Source: Apodospora peruviana
Lineage: Eukaryota; Ascomycota; Sordariomycetes; Sordariales; Lasiosphaeriaceae
Direction: 5' to 3'
Assembly: GCA_033439685.1 (NCBI GenBank)
Contig: JAUEDM010000001.1
Location: forward strand, 4,712,001 to 4,776,000
Length of the DNA: 64,000 nucleotides
How positions within the stretch are numbered: the first letter of the stretch is position 1; each line of letters begins with the position of its first letter. Made by a program: the position numbers and the translations under genes. The notes below the pieces were generated by a model that made no database searches, was not told the origin of the DNA, and saw only the letters and a list, made by a program, of their open reading frames with translations. Positions 37,580-48,530 of this stretch are shown piece after piece.

Positions 37580-39253
37580 CTATTTCTCCAGAGCGCTAGG
37601 TGGCAGGGTGGCGACCTTGTCCTTGTACAGCTTCTCTGCTCTGGACCAGACGGGCGAGTTATGCCAGTCGTTAAGGGTGAGAAGCGAGGGTATGAGATCA
37701 CCTTGTTTGCGGTCATATGTTAGCAGAAGAACAGTTTATCAACAGAAGAATAAACCCCCTTTCTTGATCTATGATCTCTCGAGGAGCTGGAATGGTGGTG
37801 GGTGGTGGCAGGGGGTAGGTAGGCGGTGGAAGGCAGGTGGTGGTTACTTACGGCTGAAGGCCTCTGACGCCTCACGGGGGAGGAGGGACGGGAGGTGGTC
37901 GATGGAAATAACGGAGCAAGCGGGCTCGCTAGTCAACCCGTCGACGGGCACGGTCGGGTTGTCGAAGGTGGTTGCCACGGTGTAGATGGGCACCGGGGTG
38001 AACGGGGATGTGGTATCCTTTTTACCAGTGTTAGCGTTCTGTAAACGGGTGGTAGTACCTAGAGGCATGGCATACAGCAGAGACGTCGCACACGACGGAC
38101 AGCTTGCGGTTAGGGGTGTTGTTTAGCGATTCCAGGTTAACTGTTTTACGAGGTTTCATGTTAGTGAGCTCACTTTCTTTCCTTAAAGATGTGATAGAAA
38201 TTGCGTACCAAAGTTGGGAATCTTGCTTGCCAGATATATGCAGTTGACAAAGATAGAACTCTCGGGGATTTCCTCTGTAAATAACAAGGGTCAGTGGTCT
38301 GCTAGCGATTCGGACGTCTGACACGTACTGAAAGGACCGCCAACCGCAGTCTCGGCCATATCCCACTTGAGGATCTTGTCGTCCGGCACTCCGGCCTTCT
38401 GCAGGGCGGCTACGGCGCCCGAGCCGCAGCGGCCGAGGGCTCCGATGACGATGACCTGCGGCATCTCCCCGGCCTTCTCGACACCCTGGGCCAGCGCCTT
38501 CTTGACGTCTGCGATCAGAGCATCCTCGTTAGGGTAGCTCGAGACGCCGGGGAAAGGCTCGCTGTGGGTCAGCTGCCAGGCCCAAACCTCGAGGGCAAGG
38601 GCCGCTCCTGCAAAGCCAGCATGGAAGCCGAAGGCCTAGGTGGTTGCGGGGTTAGTCTCTGCATATTAAGGTAGGGGATGTAAGTAGGGAATGACTCACA
38701 GCAACGCGACGACCGCGATCATCAACGAGGAACTCCAGGTCGAGGAGGGTGCCGCCGCCACGTGGAAATCTGGCCAGGACATTTTCCCATCCGGCCTGTT
38801 GCTTGTCTGTTCCTCAGGTTCACGATATTAGTAAAGACTGGAAGGCATAGGCTGGTTGAGGGAAACCTGTCAGTGACATGGCTCCCTCCTGTCACAAGGA
38901 AACGTACAGCAATGGGCAAACTGAACATGCACATGCTTGAGAGGGACTGGTGAGAGCAATTAGCGGTAATCATCAATAGGCGTAATAGGTTGTTTCTACT
39001 GACATTCCTTCTCCTCCAACTCCTTCAGGCCGACAATGATGTGGTCCTCGGGAGCATCGACCCAGCTGCCCTCGGGGACCAGGGTAGCTCCAACAGTCTC
39101 AAACTCGGCATCGTCAAATATCCTCTCAGGCGAGCGCTCGACATTGATGACATAGCCAGCCTTGATGAGCTCGGCGGCGGTGGTAGGGGTCAGGGCGGAC
39201 CTGTGCTCGAGGGGCTTGGTCTCGCTGCGGAGATGGAGGACGGTGGGAGCCAT
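37580..39253 (-). CDS. LYS1: Saccharopine dehydrogenase (NAD+, L-lysine-forming)
   Basis: Last step of the fungal alpha-aminoadipate pathway, saccharopine to lysine plus 2-oxoglutarate. Eight minus-strand exons: 39253-39004, 38946-38908, 38806-38700, 38635-38329, 38274-38209, 38140-38076, 38017-37852, 37701-37580. They join without a frame break into 373 residues, the normal length. Landmarks are LRSETKPLEHRSALTP, the conserved VGLKEL lysine region, FAHCYK with the catalytic histidine split over exons 2-3, GGGTLLDLEFLVDD, the nucleotide-binding VIVIGALGRCGSGA, and VVCDVSA-DTTSPF across the seventh exon border. All introns are GT-AG and 55-103 bp long except one below 50 bp. Exon 2 is only 39 bp. 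This is the most intron-dense gene of the window. A TGAGTCA site lies 161 bp upstream. Confidence 0.96.
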
Positions 39254-40571
39254 TGTGTCTTTTTTAGTGTGTTATGCAACGCTTCGTTGTTGAGATGGGA
39301 TTGGAGAGGTCGGGTGAAGGAATGATGGGTAAGCAGTTGTGCTTGCTGCAGCTCTTGATGTGCTACGGATACAGTATGTGTTGTTATTTAGATGGGGACC
39401 ATCGACTTCAGGTTGAGTCATGCACACAACAGCAAACGGACGGTCAAACGGCTCAAAAAAAAAAAAGGTTCAATGCCGCAATCCGATTAACACGCCGAGC
39501 TGCGGTGACAGTGAAAACCCTGCAAGTGGTGCACCCGGGGATTACGCTGGACGGCATGTAACCGCGCTAGGAACCCCGCGATCGAGCATCTTATTGGCCT
39601 CCCCCGGCAGGATATCAAGGTGCTAAGAACGAACTCCCGTCAAGTCAAGTCCAATGTGGGTTGCTCACTTGACGGCAATTTAGGTGCCGTGCCACCGCAC
39701 CTACCTTATCAAAACAGATCCAAACTGAAATGGAGAAATTGAAGATGAACACCTGTAGGAAAGCCGTCGTGGACGGGGTTTTCCAGTCAAGAGATTCTTT
39801 GAAGAAGGATGACCATAACCAACCAATCAAAACTGGACATTAGCGATTAGGTAATGTGAAGAACATGCATGCTTTCTGCCAAACAAAGGACCTTGATGGG
39901 CTGAGAGGTTGGACTTGGCAATGGAAGGTGCCGGGCACGAGCAGAGCAGGCAGTTGCGAGCGTTGGGGGCTCCCCGGCTCTTCGGGGGCAAATCAAACCA
40001 AACTGAATTGGAGCTTGGAAGCTGCGATCCATGGCGGATTGGGGGCACCGGAAGGTGTGAATATGGGCAATCATTGCGATCAGTCAGCTGTGAAGTGCAA
40101 TAAAAACAATTCCCCTCGGCTACTCGGAACCTTTCAGGTTCACATTAAGGTACCTTAGCTACAAACCAACACTATTTGTACTCCCAAGGTCAGCTTGCTG
40201 AAGGTTGCCAACCAACATCTGCGACATCCGCACACAAACATGGGCGAATGAAACCAGAACGGAGCAAGTTCCGGTCAGCTTATTCGGTACCCGTAACCCG
40301 TACCTGAGTGTGATTTTTGCCTGTTGGCCTGCAACTCGTCGGCACTCAGGACAACAGCACTGGCAGCTCTTGCCATTGCCCGCCCAACTCCCCAGCTCGC
40401 CTAGGTAGGTCACTTTGCCTGCCGCAGTCGGGGTTGTATCCTCGGATGTAGGTGTCGTCGTGAAAGGTGAACCTCCGTCATCCACCATGTTGCCGCCCGG
40501 AACCCATTATAGCGGATCCGTACGATTTCGACCGGTTTCCTAGTTTCCCGGTAAGCCTGGCCGCTTCCACC
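39254..40571. other. Divergent promoter region of LYS1 and a Zn2Cys6 factor
   Basis: 1.3 kb between divergent starts. It contains the TGAGTCA site (separate entry), an AGGTACCTTA motif at 40148-40157 and GC-rich leader sequence before the zinc-cluster gene. No supportable gene. Confidence 0.55.
39414..39420. promoter_or_regulatory. TGAGTCA, candidate CPC1/Gcn4 cross-pathway control site
   Basis: Exact match to the palindromic Gcn4/CPC1 (bZIP) core, 161 bp upstream of the LYS1 start codon. Amino-acid biosynthesis genes including lysine genes are classic targets of this regulator in fungi. The link is inferred from position and pathway; a 7-mer can also occur by chance. Confidence 0.55.
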
Positions 40572-43239
40572 ATGTCCAACTTCAACCCGACACCATCACC
40601 GTTGCCGTTGCCGTCAACTCTGTCACCCGTACCCGTTCCCCAAGCCCCGGATCCGCCGTTTCGACGGCTGCTGCCCGCCTCACCTGGAGCTACACCTGGG
40701 GAGGCGACTGCAAGACTCCGAGTTTCAAATACCGTTAGCTGGGCTAGCTCGAACGAAAGTCCTGCCGCTACCCGTCCTGCTAGTCCAGCTCCATCCAATG
40801 CTCGCAAGAGAAGGCAAGCCACCACCGCTGCGTGCGGTCCCTGCCGGAAACGCAAATCCAAGGTGATTGACAAAATAACTTGCCCCATGTCCAACGAGTC
40901 AGAGCCGTTAACTGATGAATGGGTACAGTGTGATGGCCACCGCCCAAAGTGCACGACGTGTAGGGAGCGCAATACCGACTGCAGCTTCGACACCAACGTG
41001 ACCGAGACCCACGCCCAGGCTCTGAAGAGGAAGTTCAACGAACTGCAGAGCCAGACTTCTGTCTATGAGCGACTCTACGACGTCTTGCGTGGGCGCTCCG
41101 AGCAGGAAGCCAACGAGGTCCTCCAACGCATCCGCAGAGGCGCTGACCTCGAATCAGTCCTGCGCCAGGTCAACTACGGCGATGTCCTGTTGCAGCTTGC
41201 CCTCGTTCCCGAGGCACGGTATCGCTACGAGTTCCCTTGCATGTCAGAGATGCCGACATTTTTGCTGCGTCTCGACAACCCATACCTGGATTCCGAAGTG
41301 TACGCATGCCACTTACGGGCGGCCCCTACCTCCGGCCGCCAGCAACAACTCCCATCTCCTGCCAACACGACAAGTCCAAGTCCGCACTTCGACGAAGACA
41401 TCCTTGCTCCGTATTCGAAACCATTTCACGCGGTCCAGCTTATTGAACCATGGTTTAACGCCGTGAGCCCGTCTCACTGGACTTCAGTCAGCACCGACGA
41501 CGTGTTGATGCGGACGCTGATCCACGACTACCTCCTATATGAGTGCAGCTGGCTCGCCCCCTTTCACAAAGACTACTTCTTACAGGACATGGCTAATGAG
41601 CGCCATCGCTTCTGCTCCGAGCTTTTGGTAAATGCGGTGCTTGCCATAGCAACTGTAAGCTCCCCCGTCTATCATATCTGGACATGGGTGACTGACTACC
41701 ACGTGTAAAAGTTTTACCATCGCGGCTTGGAAACCCGCGCTGAATACTGGAACCCGAGAAACATCGGTTACCAGTTTCTTGCCGAAGCAAGGAGGTTGTT
41801 CGAAATTGAAACTGCAAGAGAGAAGCCCCGGAGATGCCCGAATGATCCAGACTGGGACCACAAAGTTATGGACTGGGAACTGGGTCGACTGGCTGCCATA
41901 CAATCCGGCCCCCTCATGAGCCTGATCTACAATTATAACGGATCCGACAAGATTGGGTGGCGTTATGGAGTCCAGGCATGTCAGATGGCTAGCGAGATAC
42001 AGCTCTTTAGCCCTCGCAAGGAGTTCGGGTGCGAGATGCAAAATGTGAGAGACTATACCGCATGGCAACTATACATCTTTCAAGGGTACGTGGAATTTTC
42101 CTGGTTCTATTCCTTCCACATCATTTCACGGTGAATAATACCACCTGCTGCACTACAAGTCCATATCGGTGCCAGAGCCTCAACTAGGGCTACTGCAATA
42201 CCTGATAAGACACTGGAAAGGCCTGGTATCGCAGGTTTCGAGCGCTCATTATATGTAATGCCTGTGGATTCTTGACCGTGGAGTGGAAAAAGCCACAAAC
42301 CAGCTGCTTATATTTATCTGCAGGACACATCGCTATCATTGCTTCCGGCCACCCCTGATCAAGGAACCTCCGGAAACACCACTGCCAGATCCAATTGCAT
42401 ACCCCGATTGGTATGGCGGCGAGCTTTGGGTGAAATATCCTTTGAGCCGGTCGCGTTCTCCAACGCACCACGGCCTCACCATCAAGGCCAAGACGGAACT
42501 GTTGACGATATGTATCGAACTTGCGAGCGTAGCCTTCGAGGACTCGGAATCGCACGCGGGGCTCCCCATGGACACAATTATTGGATTCTACGACAGACTG
42601 GTTGAATGGCAGGCCAATCTCCCAGAGCCGCTTACACCACGGAAGATTGCAATGCCACATCACATGAAGCTGCACATGTACTACAACAGCATCATGATTA
42701 ACCTCCTCCAGCCTATAATGATGCGCGACTGGAGTGACGGGGCGCGGTCTGATAGGGCGCGCCCTCGAAAGTCGCCCCGCGATGCATATCTAGACGCCAA
42801 AATGTTCCTCGAGACCACCATCCGCCTGTACTATCTCCGTCATGGGTTCGAGGCCACGGATCCCTTCATGCTACAGTTTCTCATCTCACTTACTCAACTG
42901 ACCATTGATACAATCAATGCCGACAGACACTCTCCGACTGTTGACGAGTCAAGAGCAACTTTACTGCTTACCACAAAAGGCCTTTACGACCAGGGTCGGA
43001 GTCTCTATGTCGTGAGAGCTATTCTATGCATCCAAATTGGCTTGATGCTTCCCGAAGATGTTGAACGGCTCAGACACTTCGCAAAGATCGAGGCCGGCAA
43101 GGAGATTTATGCGCCGCTGGTGCAACCCATCCACTCCGATTGGGTTCCGTACACTGTTGGACATGACGAAAACGCAGAAGGCCTTACTAGCAAGATAGAT
43201 AATCTCGCTTTGGGGCGTACGAGTTCCCAACCACGATAG
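40572..43239 (+). CDS. Zn2Cys6 fungal transcription factor
   Basis: Exons are 40572-40862, 40929-41654, 41712-42085 and 42324-43239, giving 768 residues. The binuclear zinc cluster has perfect spacing: Cys88-x2-Cys91-x6-Cys98-x6-Cys105-x2-Cys108-x6-Cys115, read as ACGPCRKRKSK directly joined to CDGHRPKCTTCRERNTDC. The first intron (40863-40928) falls just before Cys98. It is 66 bp and stop-free in frame, so splicing is required to build the cluster. A Fungal_trans middle region follows (LIHDYLLYECSWLAPFHKDYF, RDYTAWQLYIFQG, RPPLIKEPPETPLPDP). The third splice is 238 bp and assigned from homology style only. The ATG at 40572 has a favourable CCACC context; no ATG precedes it in frame. The regulated pathway is unknown. 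Confidence 0.9.
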
Positions 43240-44469
43240 ATTGTCAAGACCAAATAATGCATCGCGGCTAAGGCCCCACCCACCTGCGTATTCTCTCTCT
43301 CGTCTCAATTTCGGCTTGGTCTCCTAGATGGTCGAATTTGCGTGGACCGGTTCCCTTCAATCCTTTTAAATCCCGGACCTTCCTGCCGGCCCGGATCACG
43401 GTCATCGGCCGAGTCTACATCCAGTGTTGAAGCATCTAAGCCGGAATATTTGATGGCAAAGGGTCTCTAAATTTTCCCTCGACCCGGATAGAGGACCCGA
43501 AGGATGACCGCAACCAGTTCGAGCGTATTCGCACCGCGGTATTCCAATGCAAGGCGGTAGATCCTATATACAACTCCCTCTTTCAGAGCAGCCAGCTCTG
43601 TCCCGGATGTGGCGGTTTAATAGCAGAACTATAATTGACAAGGCCATTCATTCGAAATTGCCGCGTTTAAATATAGGGAAATGCACATTCTCCTGTTCAA
43701 TGGGGAATGTCGGTCCGGAACTGGGTCGCCGGTCATCCCTCTGAGTCGCCCGCATCCTACGGATCCGTACAGCCCTAGCTTTCGGCCGATACTTGGTTCT
43801 TCTTGTCATCCCCAAAGACATCGCGTGCGTCGCGTATGCGTTGGAGACCCGGGAGGATTATATGGGATCTCTGCCAATCACCGCCGGGTTAGCGCTTCAC
43901 TCGCCAACCTCCAAAAGTCTGAGTCACATTAGTGGTCGCCAAGTGGCACGCCGGCCGAGTGCAGGGCAAACGGTGTTGTCTCCCTCCCTTTCTGCCTCGA
44001 TCCGTTGTGCAGCGATCCCGATGCAGTACCAGCAGCAGTAGCAGCAGTAGGGCAGCAAATGGTGTGTGAGGCAGCAACGCTCGTCGCCATGTGGTGGATG
44101 GTGGCCCACAGCCTGACTTGAATACTGGTTGGATATCTGAGCAGCTTTATCTGCGACTTGTGGTTGGTCGCCTAGCGCAGTTATGCATTGCTGGCGGTTA
44201 CCTCCTTTTCCCTCCTTCGCCCGGACGGCCTTGTTTGCCGAGGACAGCCTGCCTGGCCTACCTACCACCTGCCTGCCTGCCTGCCTGCCTTCCTGCTTTG
44301 CCCGATGTATGACCAGCGTATTAAAGGGACATATAATCCTCTTGTGTTCAGGTTTTGTTCTTACCATCTCACACTCATTCTTTCCCAGAGCCTTGTCTCC
44401 TGATCCAAAATAAGGTTTATAACTGTCTCTTCAAGGAATCGAGGAACCGGGAACAAACAAAACAAAACA
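43240..44469. other. Intergenic region upstream of AAA ATPase gene
   Basis: 1.2 kb with no supportable gene. It contains a (CCTG)n microsatellite at 44268-44290 and an A-rich stretch (AACAAAACAAAACA) directly before the next start codon. Confidence 0.5.
44268..44290. repeat. (CCTG)n microsatellite
   Basis: Almost six perfect CCTG units. Confidence 0.9.
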
Positions 44470-47249
44470 ATGCGCACTGTCCCGATGGAAGGATTCCGTA
44501 GAGAAATTGTGAGTTTATCCTTGGATTTCTACCGAATAGAAGCGACCTGCTAACGTTCTAATAGCGCAATGATGACACTTGCTCGGTCACCAGTTTTGAG
44601 GATGTCGGTGGACGAAGTCGGAATCAGATTATCAAGGATCTGATTGCCAGAGGCCCGGGGAAGCAGACGCTCAGTGACGATGAGATGCCCGACGTCCTGT
44701 ATACTGTGCAGTTTTGCAATGATAACGGAAGGGTGATTGAAAGTCAGTTTCCATTCCTGTTTCTTGAGTCTGACGGCTTGCTAATGTCAAATATAGCTCG
44801 CGAAAGCGACCAGCCGCTGGATATCGCCACGCTCAGCCTGGACGGTGGGGAGGTCTCTAGGAAGAAACCTGTCATTGAGATTAAGTCACGGGTTTCATCG
44901 ACTCCGCCGAAACACGGGGGCGGCAGAATTCACGATCAAATCCGCTACAGCGCCGAGGACGATGGTTACAACTACGACTACCCCGACCCCAATGGCAGCG
45001 GCAGCGAGATGGACGTGTTCAGGGTTGAGAGGACCGAGATGATCATCCACTCTGCGCATCTGCTTGCCGCATTGGCTGCCGTTGTCAGCTACTACCCCGA
45101 TGTCGACTTTTCGGGGGAACAGGCGGTAGTCGCGGCTCCCTATCACGTGCTGATTCATCACTGGAAGGAGCTGGAGATTTACAAGCTCAATCAGCCAGCT
45201 TGCCACGATAACGAGTACGCCACAACTACGGCAAAGCACATCGACGTTCTTCTGTCCTTCCTCAAGCACTCTTTCGCGGGGCAGCTCGAGGCGGAATGGA
45301 GCCGCTGGAACAACACTACCCTCCCCACTGCTACCTTTGACCTTTTCTGGATGCTCCTGAAGCCTGGCGAGATTATCTACAAAGAGAAGCACGGACAGAT
45401 GGTCCCGTATGTGATCAGCGCCGTAAGCCTGAACGGCGATGGCGTCAGCAGGCCAGGGGCTTATATTCTCGACTTTTGGAACATCGGCTACTACCACGGC
45501 CGCCTCCAGCGCCAGATGGAGTCCCTCTATATCTACCCCTGGTCAGGCGAGCGGGAGATCCGGGCTCTTCAAGTGATTCCGGCCAGGTTCATCGCTGGTG
45601 GGGTCAAGGCTATTGCAGAGAAACAAGTGAAGCTGGGCAAGCAGTACTGGGAGCTAGCGAAACAGCCGTCGTACAAGGATTACGATGGCGAGTTGCTCTC
45701 GCGAGACCTAACACGTGGAGGCAACATGACAGGACGTGTCATCGTCGACTGCGAGGGTTGGGAGCGCTTCCACAATGGGCCCAATGGGATGCCTCCTCCG
45801 GGCCCACCGGTCTCGAGGCAGCGTAATCCAGCGCCGCCCAGGAAAGATTATCTGCCGCAGGTACAGCCTCGCTGTATCTGCGCTGCGTGCAAAAAGGCAG
45901 GGCTCGCGCCGGAGCCCAGCACGTTTGCCGGCTTTGAAAGTCTGGATCCACAGGTGGACGACCCGCCGGTGAACGAGGAGCTCTATTTCCACGTGATCAA
46001 GGATACCATTCCTGCGTTCATTCTGGAGGAACGTCGGTGGGCGTCGCTGCGGATCGAGTGCCTGCGGGAGGTCAAGCCGGACAAGGACGCCTTCAAGTAC
46101 CTTGTCCTCGACAGCGAGGTCAAGATGACGGTCAAAGCGCTGATCGGTAAGTTTGCCAGCTCCGATGGCAAGGTGTCGCCGTGGCCGTCGGATTTTGTCA
46201 AGAACAAGGGTGAGGGTCGCATTTTCCTGTTGCATGGCTCGCCGGGCGTCGGCAAGACATGCACGGCCGAGTGCGTGGCCGAGCTCACGCATCGACCGCT
46301 ACTCTCGCTGACCAGCGGCGACATCAGCACGTCGATGAGCGCGTCGTCGGTCGAGCGCAACCTCAACTACTTCTTGACGCTCGGTGAGCGCTTCGGTGCC
46401 TTGGTTTTGCTGGATGAGGCGGACGTGTACCTCGAGGAGCGCCGGACGCGCGACCTGCGCCGCAACGGGCTGGTGTCGATTTTTCTGAGGGCGCTCGAAT
46501 ACTATCGGGGTGTGCTGTTCCTGACGACGAACCGCGTTGAGGCGTTTGATAGTGCTTTCACGAGTCGGATTCATGTGGCGCTGCATTATCGGCGTCTGAC
46601 GGATGATGATCGTAGGCGGGTGTGGATGCACAACTTTGAGCGGCTTGAGCGCGACTCGGGTGGGAAGTGTTATGTGCCGCAGAGCGCGCGCGAGTACGCG
46701 TATGAAGGAGCTGATGTGCGCGCGCTGCGGTGGAACGGGCGGGAGATTCGGAATGGCTTGCAGACGGCGGTGGCGCTGGCGGAGACAGAGGCCGAGGAGA
46801 ATGGGGTCGAGACGGTCATAGTTACGGATAAGCATTTGAGGTCGGTGGTCAAGATGAGTAGTGGGTTCAAGGAGTTTTTGAATAGGAAGAGGAAGGTAAG
46901 ATGGGCTAGTCCGGCGGTGGAGGGTGGGTGTTCTGATGATGAGGACGATGGGGTGGAAGAGGAGGAAGAAGAAGACGATGAAGAGGAGGAAGAGGAGGAA
47001 GATGAGAACGTGTCTGTCAGTTCTGCTGAGACGGAGGACCATCGTCATCCTGCGCGTGCGAATACGTATCCGATGGCACACCAGCATCAACAGGCGTATC
47101 CTCACCCTCATCCTCATGCGCCTTCGATGAGTCCACATCCGATGAATCCTCACTCGATGAGTCCTCATTCAATGAGTTCTCATCCGGTGCCTGGTCACCA
47201 GCCGTATCAGCAGCCCTATCAGCAGCAGCCCTATCAGGAGCCTTATTGA
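44470..47249 (+). CDS. AAA ATPase with long N-terminal region and acidic, repeat-rich tail
   Basis: Exons are 44470-44508, 44565-44742 and 44797-47249, giving 889 residues. The 13-codon first exon (MRTVPMEGFRREI) is inferred from its splice signals and frame. The second intron (44743-44796, 54 bp, GT-AG, CTAAT branch point) has no stop in frame, so a retained form would be 907 residues. The N-terminal ~480 residues resemble the large uncharacterised region found before the ATPase in a fungal AAA subfamily. Walker A GSPGVGKT is near residue 553, Walker B LVLLDEAD near 610, then LTTNR and the SRIHVAL sensor region. After about residue 770 come a long Asp/Glu run and a His/Pro/Met/Ser repeat tail ending in PYQQPYQQQPYQEPY. 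Substrate and location are unknown. Confidence 0.9.
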
Positions 47250-47971
47250 GGTTCACGATCTTGGTTCTGGGCGGTGCTGGTCGCCAGGTAGAGTGTAGGA
47301 AAGGTATGGATTGCTCCGTGGGTGAATAGTTGGGTTGTAGGAGACCGAATGCTTTACGAGTGTACGAGTTTCTAAACAGAATGACGGCATATCAAATTGA
47401 ATATTTCCTGAAGGTAGTTTCATTATTTTCATTATTTGTCTAATTTGAAGATCTGTTTGAAAAATATACGAAGTTATATGGGTTCACTGTTTCTCTGTTG
47501 TTCTCAGCTCTACTTATGAAATGATTTTGTCAAATCATCACTCATTCACACAATGGGAAACCTTTACCCTTGTGAATTCAAATCCTAATCTAAAAGACAA
47601 GGGCACACACACATCGGGTGCTTAATTAACCCTTAGTAAAACAAGAAGTACTGGACAAACAGGCGATGAGGACAATAATGCGTCAAAACGGACGGGAAAT
47701 GATTCAAAACCACCTAGCACCAACAAAAACACCGACCACGAACCCGGAGAGCGCAATCCCGGTCATGACGGCTTTGGTCAGAGACGGACTGACCTCCCGC
47801 TCAATCCAGCACTGACGCAGTGAGAACTTGCCGATGCGCATGTAGAACAGTTCCGCTACCCCTCCCGTGGCGCCGCCGATTCTGTCGGGGAGCAGGAAAA
47901 GTTCGGCGGAGGTGGATGGACGGGGAGTTTGTTTCTTTTCTACTCTTTTTTCGCCCAAGGTAGCAAGTGAT
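47250..47971. other. Convergent 3' gap with an orphan hydrophobic ORF
   Basis: AT-rich 3' sequence after the AAA gene and the presumed 3' UTR of the minus-strand small protein gene. Minus-strand bases 47841-47704 could encode a 45-residue peptide ending in one hydrophobic helix (TGIALSGFVVGVFVGARWF). It lies in a different frame from the spliced upstream gene, and I do not call it a gene. Confidence 0.4.
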
Positions 47972-48530
47972 TTATTGTCTGTGTGAGAGTTAGTTTAACT
48001 TTGTTGTGTCTTTTTTGAGTGTAGATAGATAGGAAGGGAAAGAAGAAATACTTACAGCAAGGTAAGCGAAACATCGCCCTGCAGCCGCGCCTTCAACTCA
48101 ACCTCGACATCGAGATTAAGTCCAAGCTGCAACCTGACCGGCTTGGTCTCGGCCAATCTCGGCAAGATCTGCGGAGCGGCGAGACCTCCCGTCGTCCCCT
48201 TGGGCGCCAGTGCCTTGTTGGTATTGTTGCGGTGGCGACGGCGGCGTCCCGTGCGGGAACTGACTGACGAGCCTGAGTTGGAGGCTGAGTCGTCGAGCTA
48301 TTTGATCTGTCAGCTTCATATTTCTCAGTCTCCAACAGACGGAAGGGGATAATATCATATGGATTGTGGGATGGAATTAATTAATTTACCTGCCGCCTCA
48401 AGTCAGCGATAAGCTCGTCTTTGGACGGGGGTCCGCCGGCACCGGTGCGTGGTAATCCGGGAAGGGCGGAGACGGGAGCCGGAGCGGTGGGAGCTCCTGC
48501 CTTTGGCATGTTTGGGTTGGACGACGCCAT
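47972..48530 (-). CDS. Small conserved-type fungal protein of unknown function
   Basis: Minus-strand exons are 48530-48390, 48297-48056 and 47978-47972, giving 129 residues. The sequence has a Pro/Ala/Gly-rich start (MASSNPNMPKAGAPTAP), a short helix (KDELIADLRRQ), an Arg/His-rich patch (RTGRRRRHRNN), and a well-formed C-terminal segment VRLQLGLNLDVEVELKARLQ followed by GDVSLTLLQ. I recall similar short hypothetical proteins in ascomycetes with this ending but know no function. The last intron has GTAAGT, an ACTAAC branch point and ACACAG, so it is very probably real, leaving a 7-base final coding exon. If it is retained the protein simply stops one residue earlier (LTLL). The ATG at 48530 is the first in a frame that stays open, without ATG, to about 49120. 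Confidence 0.7.

Noticed and set aside
46299..47168. 289-codon minus-strand ORF opposite the AAA ATPase
   Set aside because: Shadow of the ATPase C-terminus; the translation is Arg/His/Met-rich as expected from antisense of acidic and HP-SM repeats.
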